A DNA stretch of 64,000 bases from contig NC_088784.1 in NCBI RefSeq assembly GCF_958450345.1, positions 79,819,747 to 79,883,746 of the forward strand. Direction: 5' to 3'. The notes beneath the pieces are model-generated. The model was not told the DNA's origin and searched no databases. It saw only the letters and a list, made by a program, of their open reading frames with translations. The stretch comes from Calliphora vicina (lineage: Eukaryota > Arthropoda > Insecta > Diptera > Calliphoridae). How positions within the stretch are numbered: position 1 is the first letter of the stretch; every line of letters begins with the position of its first letter. Positions 20,799 through 32,240 of this stretch are shown one piece after another. The position numbers were made by a program, and so were the translations under genes.

Positions 20799-21124
20799 CT
20801 AGATGATCGCCCTGCTTCGCCCGGTGGCATTTACTAATGTTAGTTCTTCAAGTTTCTCCAACCCACGCACATCAGCATGTTCTCATTTATTTGCAAATAA
20901 AATATTTAAATTTGTACTGCATACTTTAAGGGGCTTTTTTTATTACAGTTGACTGGACCCAAAAAAAAATATTTCCGAGTTTTACCAGGAATTTTTGATT
21001 TTTTTTCTTTACAAACCATCTCCTGAAAATTTCGAATCGAATAAAAAAAAATCTGCCAAATGGCTCAGCCCTTCTCACTTGATGAAATTACATACATGGA
21101 CCATTTCATTTTTATATATATAGA
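20799..21124 (-). mobile_element. small non-autonomous Helitron
   Basis: On the minus strand it starts TCTATATATATAAAAATGAA (from 21124) and ends CCGGGCGAAGCAGGGCGATC then ATCTAG (to 20799). It is preceded by A and followed by T, the canonical Helitron A/T insertion context, with CTAG at the 3' end. The CCGG..CAGG stem before the end has one mismatch to the usual hairpin. 326 bp, noncoding. Confidence 0.8.
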
Positions 21125-21209
21125 TTAATTTTCGAATGAAAATGGCTCACTATCAAAAGAAAAGGATTAAATGAAAATATAGTGAAACTATGATATATAA
21201 GAATTTTTA

Positions 21210-22435
21210 CGAGAACGGGTCAATAAGTCAGTGACTTTTTGAATTTCCCGCCTCTAAATTGAAAAGGCAACACTGCTCCTGTCAATAAGCATCTGTCAGT
21301 TGACTCCTGTCAAAATTTGAACAAGCTGCGTCATTTAGTTTGTATTTGACAGCCACTGATAGCAGACTACCTCGTGAAACTTGAGGAGAAAATGGAAAAA
21401 CAAGTAAGAGTGCTATATTCGGCTGTGCCGAATCTTATATACCCTTCACCAAATTATACTTCAAAATTTTAATTATTTTTAGGTAAACAAAATTTAATTT
21501 TTTTTCCAGTTGTTTTTTTCATTTTTTGGAAAAAAAATTTTTTCGATTATTTTAATTTTTTTTTTTTTTTTTAAATTTTTTTTGTGAAAAAAAATCGGGT
21601 TAAAATTTTTTTTTCCGATTTTGACCCATTGTAGGTCCTACTTACTATGGTCTTATATACGTTGTTGCAAATGTCTTTGAAATATCTATCATTAGATATC
21701 CATATTGTCTATATTAATGTCTTAATAATCCAGATATAGGGCAAAAATAGGTCAAAAATCGAGGTTGTCTTGGTTTTTTCCTCATATCTCAGCCATTTGT
21801 GGACCGATTTTGCTGATTTTAAATAGCAAAATTCTCGAAAGCAAGTCTGACATAATTATTGAAGATTTGGATCCCGAAGATATCTGGGGTCTTCAGAAAA
21901 TTGATTTCAACAGACAGACAGACAGACAGACGGACATGGCTTAATCGACTCCGCTATCTATAAAGATCCAGAATATATATACATTATAGGGTCGGAAATG
22001 AAAAATGTAGAAATTACAAACGGAATGACAAACTTATATATATACCCTTCTTACGAAGGTGAAGGGTATAAAAATAATTTTGTGTGCTCTTAAGCGGAAA
22101 AAAAATCTCGCTCAAACCAAGTCTTTGCTTGATAAATACTACGGGAACTCTGCACCATCAATTTCAATGGTAAAAAAGTGGTTTACTGAATTTCGTTGTG
22201 CCCGTACAAGCACGGAAGATGCCGAACGTTTTAGACCCCCAGTTGAGGCCTCTACATCCGAAACACTTTAGAAAATTCTCGATATGGTGTTAGCCGAAAG
22301 GGGATTGAAAATGCTAGAGATTGTGGAAGGCATAAGCATCTCACATGGCTAAGTGGTTTCAATTTTGAATGATCACTTGGGTGAGAGAAAGCTTTTCGTA
22401 AGATTTTACGAAATGATACCTTCATTTTAAGCAAA
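21210..22435 (+). mobile_element. irritans-type mariner, truncated and split by a HINE
   Basis: The 5' end GGGTCAATAAGTCAGTGACT is a mariner terminal repeat preceded by TA, then the untranslated leader to ATG 21392. A HINE (21401-22072) follows the fourth codon region. Mariner coding resumes at about 22073 with KNLAQTKSLLDKYYGNSAPS, KKWFTEF and AERFRPPVEAST, the N-terminal helix-turn-helix of irritans-type mariners. After a stop the frame continues with GLKMLEIVEGISIS and NDHLGERKL. The catalytic domain is absent. A related deletion copy is at 30684-30960. Confidence 0.75.
21401..22072 (+). mobile_element. HINE-like element, type A, full length, nested in mariner
   Basis: Because the host mariner is known, the ends are defined: it starts CAAGTAAGAGTGCTATATTC with the hairpin ATTCGGCTGTGCCGAAT and TATATACCCTTCACC, and ends ACGAAGGTGAAGGGTATA within an A run. 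The internal core is ACAGACAGACAGACAGACGG (about 21911-21930). About 670 bp. Insertion lies within an A-run and shows no clear duplication, compatible with rolling-circle (Helentron-like) movement. Confidence 0.75.
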
Positions 22436-23221
22436 TTCTATTGTTCAGTCCATCTTACTAAATTCTATTATATGTCCGTATTTTTCAAAGTGAAGTGACT
22501 ACATTTGATTTTACGTGTGATTCTTTTTCATTCAATTATAATCTTGCATTTATCAAAGTACTTTAAGCTCTTGTAAGCATTTACCACAAAAAGAATGTAC
22601 TTGGCCAAAAAAAACTCTGAATGTTTTCGCTGTCAGCAACACCCCCCAGACCCTCATTATGACCCTCTAATATATTTGTGTGCCTTTCAGTAACACTGTC
22701 AGTAACAGCAACATCTACAACAATAATAAAAGTTTATATAATTTTTATAAAACCACTTTCTCATAAGTGTTGGGTAAAATACAATGTATGAATGTGATTT
22801 TACCCAGAGGACATGTTTTTATGGTTCAACATAAACCTATTTGTGTCTTTATAGATGTGTTAATAAAAAAACACTGTATCTGTGTGCAGAGTTAGGTAGT
22901 TAGCAGAATAAAATGTATATAAAAGTATAAATGATGAAATTATTTTTGGTATGAAATAAACAAGAAAATAGGCCAAATAAAATAAAATAATGCAGTGCAG
23001 AAAAACGAAATTGTACAAAAAAAACAGGGAACGTAAATAATGGTTATCTAGAAAATTTGAAATCAATAACTCTTTATGTTAGAGTCAATGGAGACCGATA
23101 GATTCATATTGACGTGATCTTTCACAATCTATAATGATCTCAACTCCACAGTTAGCAGTTCTTTTTCAACGTAAAAATAAAAGTTCGCACGAAACTCTTA
23201 AAAAAACAGTTTTAAATAGCC
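22436..23221. other. no gene; AT-rich
   Basis: No repeat or credible ORF recognised. Confidence 0.45.
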
Positions 23222-23665
23222 GTCATAGAAAAAAAACTCTGAGGTGTTTTATTTTTTCCCGTCAGAAAAAAATCATTTGAGGAGTTTTATTTTTCTCGTC
23301 GGAAAATAAAACTATTTCTGTTTATTTTCTACCTTTTTTCAGTATTTTTCTTTATTAAATCTTTCTGATATAATGTGTGTAGTAATTTATTTGTTTAAGA
23401 AAAAATACCAACAACAATCTAATAATAGGAATCAAACAATAGCAAATTAAAATCCCACTTGACTTTATTTTATTGAAAATCTAATTAATTGCAATGCAAG
23501 GTGCTTTATAAATTGTAATGATCTGATTAGCTGTAAGCTTTAGGTGTCAATTTACATAAAATGAGTTTAATTTTTCTGACACAAAAAATAAAACTCCTCA
23601 AATAAGTTTTTTTTGTGACGCGAAAAATAAAACTCCTCAAATAAGTTTTTTTTTTCTGATGGTGA
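23222..23665. repeat. foldback with duplicated GAGGAGTTTTATTTTTC units
   Basis: The left arm has two units (CTGAGGTGTTTTATTTTTTC and TTGAGGAGTTTTATTTTTCT) joined by CCGTCAGAAAAAAATC. The right arm has the complementary units (AAAAATAAAACTCCTCAAAT twice). The 101-codon minus ORF crosses these repeats and is rejected as a gene. Confidence 0.6.
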
Positions 23666-23734
23666 AACTTTGTACGTTTATATATTTCATCAATATAAAC
23701 AATCTGTGAAAAAAAATAAAAAAAAAAAAAAATT

Positions 23735-23920
23735 GTTTGGTCATGAATGTGTACATACAATTTTTTCTTTGTGGGTTTGTTTGAAGCATATAGACGGCGA
23801 AACAGCTGGACCGATTTTCCTGAAATTTTCACACCGTCTTACTGTATGTGTGGAAGGAATTAAAGGCTACCTTTCATTAAAAACTTGAAGTGGGCGAAAT
23901 GCCACGCCAACCTTAAAAAT
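23735..23920 (+). repeat. possible Helitron-type fragment
   Basis: AACAGCTGGACCGATTTTCC, GAAATTTTCACACCG and GTGGGCGAAATGCCACGCC resemble sequences near the 5' ends of insect Helitrons. No termini are visible. Confidence 0.3.
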
Positions 23921-24049
23921 AAAAATACAGCTCCTTACTTATAATGGACATATTAAACTCTAAATGAAATAAAAATCGTTTAGGCAAAAACTGGCAGTTA
24001 ATTTTTTAAGCATTAAAAATATATAAATAGATGACGACAACATAAAAAC

Positions 24050-24956
24050 TAAAACTTAGCACTATCAATTATCTCTTATAGCTTAGGAGATATTCGCATT
24101 TGAAAATTTAATTTTCAACATTTTTACCCACCCTACTCCAGTTTTTTGGTGACCGCGGTTCTAAATATTCCCCGATTTTATCCATTTTTCTTTTATAGGA
24201 TTAAGAATAGATGTATATATCAAATAAAGAAAGAAGTGTTTAAAAATCTGAGTCCAAAGTTACATGCATTTGAATTTAAAAATATTAAAAAAGGCCATTT
24301 TTCGCAATTTTTTGGGGAAAAAAGTACTTTTATTCTTTTTAAGTTATCTAAAAAATTTCTAAGAGGATGTATAATCAATTTGTACTTTTTGAAAAGCTAA
24401 CTTTACGTCAAATATTTTAAATGAAAAAAAATTATACTTTTTGATACCTAGGGGACCAGGTCCATTCAAAAAATGCATATTTTTTATGTAAAATTAAATT
24501 TTAGGGCAAAAAATCTCAAATCGCATACTCGATATAAAAATATGGTAACCTATTTTAGATGGCCTAATATGTTCTTAATCATTTTGTAAAGGCTTGTTAT
24601 AACCCCGCCCCTGGTATGGATATTATAGCCAAAAAACGAAAAAATACCATTTTTGGAATTTTTCAATACTTTTTTGGGAATTGCGGGATTCCTGTTTATA
24701 AATTTAAAAATTTGTTTTTATTTTTCCATTTTCAATAAAAAAAATCTATATAAGTGTAAAATTTCATTAAAAAATATGCATAAATAAAAATTTAATTTCA
24801 ATTTGAAAAATTTGTATCTATGCAAAAACTTAATAAAAAGCATTTTTTGTTATATTTTTCAAAAAAGTATTCCATGAATTTTCTAGTGAATTTTCGGAGT
24901 AAAGGTTTAGAAGTTACAGATTTATTTCCCTCTTTTTTTATTCTCATACCACTGTG
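24050..24956. repeat. dispersed repeat ending ACCACTGTG
   Basis: Shares ATTATCTCTTATAGCTTAGG (24067-24086) with about 59945-59964, GGAATTGCGGGATTCC with about 18592, and its right end (GTTACAGATTTATTTCCCTC...ATACCACTGTG) is the inverse of 59660-59705. The 84-codon ORF in it looks like chance. A Transib relation is considered in the findings. Confidence 0.45.
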
Positions 24957-25576
24957 CGCTGTTTAAAACTCTTATTTCAAGAGTTTCATGAGAACTTATT
25001 ATGAAATATGCTGGAAATTGTATGATATGAAGTGGAATTTCCTAGAGCTACAAAAATGTACCTAATGAATACTTCCTATCCAAATATGCTATCGAAGGTA
25101 AAATAATAGAGATAGCAGTGGTTTTTAGTTAAATTTGAAGTATTTTTTTTTCTGGGACTTATAGTAAAATTAAATCCCTGTTTTAATTACGTTTTTTGCT
25201 CTTTTCTAAAAGAAGGACAAAAAGACCCATGCCATGAGGATTTAGAGGGTTAACATATGCTACAAAAATGTTCTCCGTAACATTTTACATAAATTTGCTG
25301 AACACATTTTATACCCCTCAAATGAAATTCAGATGTAAACTATCAAAACGCCGATACACGTGTCTTTTTTTTTTGTCTCCTCTATCAAAATTTATTGGTC
25401 GGACCTTGTAATTTTAGAAAAAATTAGATTTTGTTGTATATTGTAATAATTGTTTAGATGGATTTTTCTTTTCAAACTCACAAAATAGCAGTTATAAATT
25501 AACTTTTTTGATATCACTACGGTCCCTGAAAAAAAACGATGTATACATCTAGATATACAGATGATCATATTTATTA
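24957..25576. other. no gene; nothing recognised
   Basis: AT-rich DNA between two elements. Confidence 0.4.
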
Positions 25577-25883
25577 GGGTGACACTTATATTGGACTTTT
25601 GTGATTTTCGTTATTACCAATGCCTAATTTGTCTCAAAATTACAAATGCTGAAAATTTTAGCAAAATCGGATAATGTTTAGAGGTAGCACATCTCACAGA
25701 GCCAGATCGTTCTGCATCGATCGAAACAAATAGTAGTCGGACGGGGCAAGGTCTGTACTATATGGCGGGTAAGGCAAAGCTTCCCAGCCACTTCTTTCTA
25801 AATAGTTTTTTACAGGTATTGCAAAATGTAGCCTAATATGATGTAAAAAAATTTTAGACTTTAGTATAAAATAAGGACCACCC
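25577..25883 (-). mobile_element. internally deleted mariner derivative, 307 bp
   Basis: The ends GGGTGACACTTATATT and (complement) GGGTGGTCCTTATTTT are flanked by TA. On the minus strand the interior decodes, across frameshifts, to the mariner C-terminal region (HPPYSPDLAPSDYY-like, then LFRSMQNDLAG-like). The ends match those of the mariner at 42722-43655, so it is a deletion derivative of the same lineage. Confidence 0.65.
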
Positions 25884-25885
25884 TA

Positions 25886-26595
25886 GTAATATACGTTGTT
25901 AACTATTTGCACTCATATGAAGAATTCAAGAGCTAATTTCCACAATTCACAACACAGTCACTGTTAGACATACAATGATACACTTACCCATGATAATATA
26001 GAACGAATTATACATACACACTTGGATATTTATTTAGCTAAATTTAAACAATTCTAGGTATTCGAATCTATCTATGCATAATAACAACTTTAAATGTCAT
26101 ACATAGCAGGAGACAAGCCAAAACAAAAAATTTAAAATAACATGACCCGTGTCTTTCTAAAATAAAACTAGTTTGTACAGTTATACAAAATACTGTAGTT
26201 AGTTTTCCAATAACTTAAAAAACTTTTTTAAACCTTTTTTTCAGTTTAACACAATCATCCAAAATAGTAAATTTCTATTTTTACTTCAAATTAAATATTT
26301 GTTAGGAAGAAAAATTATATCATATGGAAAAATAGTGTTTCGCTAATTAAAATTTAGATCGCTAATTTCGTAGTTACTAATTAAGAATTATTTCACTGAA
26401 AATTGTCGCTGAATTATTTATAAGACTAATGTGAAACTCCAACGCTGGAAATTTGAGCCAAATCATGTTTGAACATGCATTTATAAGGAATCTTTTTTAA
26501 ATTTTTCAAGTTTTTGCAAATTTGGTTGTAATTAAATTCTTATTTTCGCATTTAGTTATAATCGAATAGTAATCTTTATTAATTCGCAATCTACA
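25886..26595. other. no gene; AT-rich
   Basis: Nothing recognised. Confidence 0.4.
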
Positions 26596-26597
26596 TA

Positions 26598-27041
26598 CAG
26601 TGGTGGCCAGCTAATTAGAGACAAAATTTTTTGCTAAATTCCATGTGATTCTCAATTAATTTTTCAAATATTTCAACAAATATATATGCAAAAGAACTGT
26701 TATAACAATTTTCTACAATTTGACCAAAATTTTATTTTTTCAATAAACATATTTCCTAACTTTTATTTAATTATATTTTCATTATTAGAATATATTCAGA
26801 CAAAATTTCGGTCATATCATGTTATTAACAACGGATGCTCGCTGAGGCAGGTCAACATATTTCCACATATTTTTGTCTATATATATTGTACCGATTTTCC
26901 AAATATTTTTGAACAACTAAAAATAGTAACACTAAATTTCATACCCCTAGGTCCTATTGTTTTGGCACTTTCACACTTAAAATTCAGTAAATACAAAAAA
27001 ATTCGAATATTTATTTGACCCTAAATAGCTAGCCGCCACCG
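26598..27041. mobile_element. TA-flanked MITE with CAGTGGTGGCC ends
   Basis: CAGTGGTGGCCAGCTAATTA at the left and the imperfect complement TAGCTAGCCGCCACCG at the right, each flanked by TA. 444 bp. The end sequence and TA target suit Tc1/mariner. The 110-codon ORF inside is F/I/N-rich and not credible as a transposase. Confidence 0.6.
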
Positions 27042-27109
27042 TATATAAAAAATCAAAATTTTTAAAAAATGTGCTTTTGTGCTTCTTAGCTTTTGTTATC
27101 TACACATTT

Positions 27110-27684
27110 TGGGATAAAATTAAAAAAAAAAAAAAAATTAATTTTTTTTTTTAATTTTTACTTTTTAATTTTTTTTTTAAATTTTTTTAATTTTTTTCAA
27201 AATTTATTAGTGAAAAATTTATGGGAAACAAATTTTTTTTGGAAAAAAAAATTGGCGTTAAAAAATATTCTTCACGATTTTGAGCCATTGTAGGTCCAAA
27301 TTACTATAGCCTTATATACATCGTTGCAATGGACTTTAAAATATCTATCATTAGATATCCATATTGTCTATATTAATGACTTAGTAATCCAGATATAGAT
27401 TAAAAATAGGCCAGAAATCGAGATTTTCCGGTTTTTTCATATATCTCGGCCATTTGTGAAGAATTCCCGATATATTTATGTATCAATCATGTTTGCCAGT
27501 TATTTGGGGGCTACGGAATGTTGATTTCAACATACAGACGGACAGACGGACATAGCCATATCGATCTATAACGATCAAGAATACATATACTTTATGGGGT
27601 CGCAAATGAAAAATGTAGAAATTACAAACGGAATGACAAACTTATTAATTATACCCTTGCCACTCATGGTGAAGGGTATAATAA
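27110..27684 (+). mobile_element. HINE-like element, type A, 5'-truncated
   Basis: Starts in a T/A-rich run. From TGAGCCATTGTAGGTCCAAA it follows the type A copies closely, with the CAGACGGACAGACGGAC core (27534-27550), and ends TACCCTTGCCACTCATGGTG then AAGGGTATA. The 5' hairpin is lost. Confidence 0.65.
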
Positions 27685-27689
27685 ATTTA

Positions 27690-27986
27690 AACTCATAAAC
27701 ATTCCGTTAATAAATTCATTATGAATTTATTCATAGGCTTAATTCCTTTGTACTTCAAATGTATTGAATGAATTTCATTGAAAATAGTACTCCAGATATG
27801 CAATAATAAATTTTTACTTTGCATGGGAGGTGCCATGCCCATTGTTCCTATATAGGTCAATTGTGAATCTAAACCATCCAGGGTCCCACTCAAACACACA
27901 CAACAAATTTCATCGAAATCGGCCCAGCCGTTAGGGAGGAGTTCAGTTACTAACACACGTACAGAAAAATTATGTATATATAAAGA
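27690..27986 (-). mobile_element. Helitron 5' end fragment
   Basis: On the minus strand it begins TCTTTATATATACATAATTT after an A at 27987, then TGTACGTGTGTTAGTAACTG and GGCTGGGCCGATTTCGATGA, all typical of insect Helitron 5' regions. No CTRR end is visible, so it is truncated near 27690. The 102-codon minus ORF across it is incidental. Confidence 0.5.
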
Positions 27987-28297
27987 TTTCCTTATCCTCA
28001 AATTTTATTGAATTCAAATCCTTTACAAAATAACTATTATGAATGAATTCCATTATGATTTAATTCAAAGACGAAAGAATTCTATTTAAATAAAAGCCTT
28101 TGAATGACTGAATTTTGACATGAATGACTAGCATTTCTTAATTCCGAATTAAGATGTCATTCAATTAAGCTAAAATTTAATTAATTTGAAGCTCTTGATT
28201 AAAGTTTTTCCAAAAAAAAATATTTCACAAATTTTAAAGTTTGAGACTCTATTTAATACTTTCAAATTCGAATTATAATGTGAACAATTTAAAGATA

Positions 28298-28640
28298 CTT
28301 TTTATACCTAAGATTGAGAGCAAATTGAGTTTGTCTTTCCGATTGTAATATATCGAAAACCAAATTTTAAGACGATCTAGTTATGTCTCTGTCTTTATGT
28401 TTTTGGTATGTCGAGAAATGGACTCACGAGGATGAAATTTTCCCCAAATATTATTTGTTAATCAGAAATGTCTAGTGTTGAAAATGGACTAAAGCTTAGT
28501 ATCCTTGATCTTTTTCAATAAGGCTTTGCTATTTCCTTAAATATATTGGAAATAATATCATGAAATTTACGCACATAAATATATTAAGATCGGCCTATAA
28601 TTGATCATGGGTCCCATTTCCATTAGACATTAATAACTTG
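28298..28640 (-). mobile_element. divergent HINE-like fragment
   Basis: TTTTTATACCTAAGATTGAG, GTCTTTCCGATTGTAATATA, CAAGACGATCTAG-like wording and CTCTGTCTTTATG (eroded microsatellite) follow the order of the fragment at 31220-31420. CCTATAATTGATCATGGGTC closes it. Confidence 0.4.
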
Positions 28641-29084
28641 GCGGCAGTTGTAAAAATACCTGGGATTTCATATTCTGGATAATTGACAATTCGAATCTCA
28701 TAATCAGCAAACATCAGAAATATGTGCAGAGCTTATTTCATTTGAAAATGAAAACACATCTATCGCAACATTATTGGATAATAATAAAGGTATTGAATAT
28801 GCATTATTTCAAGAAAAAATTGCTCGATGGTATAAAGTATTCGAAATTGTTCATATATTTAATCGAAATCGAATCATTTTAGAATATTTTTAATACCGAA
28901 AAAGTTATAGTATATCGATAAAAATTAGAATCAGAATAATAAATAATTTTCGACTCTTTATCGCTCTGCACTCTACTTAGGAAAACCCGCACATTCTCGA
29001 CATTATATCGAAGTCGATATCGATAAAATTTTACGAAAAAATGAATCATTTTCGACATAACTTCGAATCATTTTGCATACTGGG
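28641..29084. other. no gene; nothing recognised
   Basis: Several ATCGATA-like short motifs (TATATCGATAAAA, GATATCGATAAAA) but no structure. Confidence 0.4.
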
Positions 29085-29798
29085 ATAGTGGGGGGGGGTA
29101 TAATACGTTTGTGCAGATGTTTGTAACGCCCAAAAATACTAGTCTAACAACCACCTTAAAGTATACCGATCGACTTAGAATCACTTTCTGAGTCGATTAA
29201 ACGATGTCCGTCCGTCCGTCTGGCTGGCTGGCTGTCCATGTAAACCTTGTGCGCAGAGTACAGGTTGCAATTTTGAAGATATTTCGATCAAATTTGGTAC
29301 ATATTATTTTTTGGGTCCAAGGACCATGTCTATTGAAACTGGCTGAAATCGGTCCATTATTTCACCTAGCCCCCATACAAATTTCCTTCCGAAATTGGAA
29401 TTTATCGGTCATAAATGTTTAATTTATATATGTATCTCCACAAATTCCGCCCCAAATAAGTTTTATATACACAAAATTCATGTCACCAAATTTTGTTACG
29501 ATCGGTCCATAATCAGTCATAGCTCCCATATAGACCCGCTTCCGAAAACGTGTATAAATCGCTTAAAAATTTTGGTATATATACAAAATTAAACACAGTT
29601 AACTTTAATATAGACATAAATCACATGACCTAATTTCATGGTGATCGGTCCATAATTGGTCATAGCCCCCATATAAGGCCCACTTCCGATCACTCAAAAA
29701 TATAAATTATTGAAATTTTAAAAGAAAAATGTTTTTGCTCTTTTACTTAGTATAGGGTATTATATGGTCGGGCTTGACCGATCATACTTTCTTACTTG
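29085..29798 (-). mobile_element. HINE-like element, type B, near full length
   Basis: Same order and high identity as 2378-3120: GGGGGGGTATAATACGTTTG, GTCCGTCCGTCCGTCTGGCT, TTTCACCTAGCCCCCATACA, GGGTATTATATGGTCGGGCT, hairpin, CTTTCTTACTTG. The two short ORFs are repeat by-products also found in the other copy. Confidence 0.7.
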
Positions 29799-30451
29799 TT
29801 TTACTATAGTGTTTGTATTTTATTATTGATTTTTTTTGGGGACTTTTGTACAACATTAATTAAATACGTATTATATGATAGTTTTGTTTTTATTTCCAAC
29901 AAATTCCCTTTGACACTTTGCCTCATCTATTACAAATGTAAATCTACTAAATATAAAATAAATTCCAAGTTATGACATAAAGTTTTGCCAAATTATTTAT
30001 TAATTAATTTTGAAACTAAAACTAGTTAAAATCCTACTTAATTCTGGTAAAAAAAAAAACAATTCTTACACAGTGAGAAATTTGGTGTGATTTGTAGCAA
30101 TTGTTTAAGGTAAAAAATATGTTAGAAGTTATCAGGATTGGACTTAAATACCTAAAAAAATACTAGTTGCTTACAGTTTGATTTAAAGCTTCGTCCTTAT
30201 TCTACCACTTCCAATCAACTTAAATGCTTTAGTAGAGCTTTCCTGAAGTTATTGCTGGATATTTTGTGCTCCTTGTCATTTTTACACAAGAAAATAATTT
30301 TATTTAATAAAAAAAGTCATCATTTATTAAATAAAATCAAATAATATAGATACTGGAATAATTTTTGAATTGGAAATATTTTATAATACTACTTAGATAT
30401 ATTGTTCCGTCAATTTCCATATCCCAAGGTAATCTGATTTGTATTAGAGTG
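29799..30451. other. no gene; AT-rich
   Basis: Nothing recognised. Confidence 0.4.
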
Positions 30452-30660
30452 TTATGTATATTCGGCTATACCGAATCTTGTACTGACATGACACTTCACA
30501 CAGATTTAGCAAAGGAGTATTTGAATTTATCTGTTGATCTATGAAACCATCAGGAGCGGCGCTAAAGGGTTTTAGAGTAGGACACCTCGGACATGCGAAA
30601 CTAAAACTTATACATGTTTCCACATTTACATTTTCTATCATTGCGATATGTTAACCAATA
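30452..30660. repeat. fragments of HINE type A and of the CACAGTGG repeat
   Basis: TATATTCGGCTATACCGAATCTTG (in two parts, 30457-30480) is a type A hairpin. About 30545-30600 (CAGGAGCGGCGCTAAAG, AGTAGGACACCTCGGACATG) parallels 59795-59840 (AGGTGCGGCCAAG, AGTAGGACACCTTGGGTATG). Confidence 0.45.
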
Positions 30661-30683
30661 CACCTTTTATTGAATATTATTTA

Positions 30684-30960
30684 TGGGGGAGGGCCAATAA
30701 GTCAGTGAATTTTAGAATTTCCCGCCTATTTACAGAAATTTCAACACTGCTCCTATCGACAGGCATCTGTCAGTTGACTTCTGTCAAAATTTGAACAAGC
30801 TTTTTTACTCCAACGATTAAATTCATCTCACAAAAAATAACTATTTTGATGACCTCGACAAATCTTATTCTTTGGAAGAGATAAAACAATTGGAAAATCG
30901 TTGCACAAAGTGCATAGAGCTCAAAGGAGACTATGTTGAAAAATAAAATGATTAAGTCTA
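30684..30960 (+). mobile_element. mariner deletion derivative (5' leader fused to C-terminus)
   Basis: The left end GGGCCAATAAGTCAGTGAAT and the leader to about 30808 match the mariner at 21210. It then jumps to the coding end: DDLDKSY, EEIKQLENR-like and CTKCIELKGDYVEK then a stop (about 30855-30945), the C-terminus of irritans-type mariners. All catalytic segments are lost. The 3' terminal repeat is not visible. Confidence 0.7.
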
Positions 30961-31219
30961 AAATGCTCGTATTATTACAGAGCTTTTTTTCAACATTGAA
31001 AATACCTCCAATTTTTAATGTCCTTTAAAATTTAACACATCTTATGTTAAAATTTCGGATTTACCTTATTTGTTCTAAAGTCCCAAAGTAAAGAATCCCA
31101 AACGGAATACAGTTTTATATACCCTAATATGTTTTTAATATGACATAGACGACTTTTAGAAGCTTCGGACAAAATGTGGTTCCAATGGGCAGAATCCTAA
31201 AATTGCCATTTTTGGGATT

Positions 31220-31420
31220 TTATACCCACCATCAAAAATATGGGAGTACATTTATTGATTTCGTCATTCCATTTGTAACATATAGAAAAATTGGTGGCAG
31301 AACCAAAAAGGATATACTGTGGATCCTCATAAAATTCCAAGACGATCTAGCAATGTCCGTCCGTCTGTCTGTCTATTGAAAACACGATAGAGCCCAAACG
31401 AAATAAGCTAGCTGGTATAA
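31220..31420 (-). mobile_element. HINE-like fragment, type A variant
   Basis: TTATACCCACCATCAAAAAT, CGTCATTCCATTTGTAACAT and GTCCGTCCGTCTGTCTGTCT (31353-31372) mirror the 3' half of the element at 692-1586 in opposite orientation. Confidence 0.55.
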
Positions 31421-31435
31421 GCAAGACTTGAACAT

Positions 31436-32240
31436 TAAAAAAAATACTGGGTCAGGAATAAAAGAAGTTCTAACAGATATTGGTAAGGAAAAAGAAGTCG
31501 AACAACTTTTTCGAAGAGCACCGAACACTTCTATGAGAAAAGTAAAGTTAAACGCTCTGATTCTTGTGTGCTCAGAGCCAAAGCTAATGCTGGCTTGATG
31601 TCATATAAAGTTCAGAAAGTTCCAGATCGCAATGCCTTAATTAACTTAGAAACAAATGAGCGAGCGAAAAAATTGAGGTAAAATTTAAAAAATAAAATAA
31701 ACCTGTTGTTTGATGGAACTTATGTACTGACAGACTTTTTACAACTTCCGGGTCAAGATTTTTATGTGGATGATGGACGAGGTTATGTTCAAGAATAATA
31801 TCGGTTAAAAAAAAAACAAAAAATTTCTTGTGTTGCAGTTTTGGCAAAAGAGGCCAATCATATGTTACATCAGGAACGATAAACGCAGAAATGTATATCT
31901 ACAAAAACGGTTTTAACCTTTTTAAAACAGCATAGAGCGCCTTCATATTCCTGGCCCGATTTGGCATCATGTCACTATGGAAAAAAAGCCCTTGAGTGGT
32001 AATCAAATAATAACGTGCAGTTTGTACCACGGGAGGCAAATTCACTCAACTGTCCTGTGGAAAAGTATTGGGCTCTTGTCAAAAAAAAGTACTAAAGAAT
32101 ACAGGAATGGTATCCCAAGACATGTCCGGTTTTAAACGTAAGTCTACCACCTTGTCCAAAAAGGTAACGGAAGCAACTATAAAATCTTTAATGGGAGGAT
32201 TTCCGGAAAAAGTGAATAAATTTATAAATGGCGAATAACA
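31436..32240 (+). pseudogene. decayed DD37E transposase copy
   Basis: Collinear with the intact transposase: RRAPNTSMRK, RAKANAGL-like, VQKVPDRNA, LPGQDFYVDDGRG, SWPDLASCHYGKKALEW, FVPREANSLNCP then VEKYWALVKKK, and a C-terminus near GGFPEKVNKFINGE. Multiple frameshifts and stops. The five codons corresponding to ELRPx before the catalytic glutamate are shortened. The N-terminal about 50 residues and both terminal repeats are missing. Confidence 0.8.

Noticed and set aside
23527..23832. 101-codon minus-strand ORF
   Set aside because: It crosses duplicated foldback units and a poly-A tract; composition is K/F/R low complexity.
26686..27018. 110-codon ORF inside a MITE
   Set aside because: Biased to F, I and N, with no transposase motif; an element of 444 bp is too short to be autonomous.
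27693..28001. 102-codon minus-strand ORF
   Set aside because: It covers a Helitron 5' fragment, has no recognised domain and runs through the noncoding start of the element.
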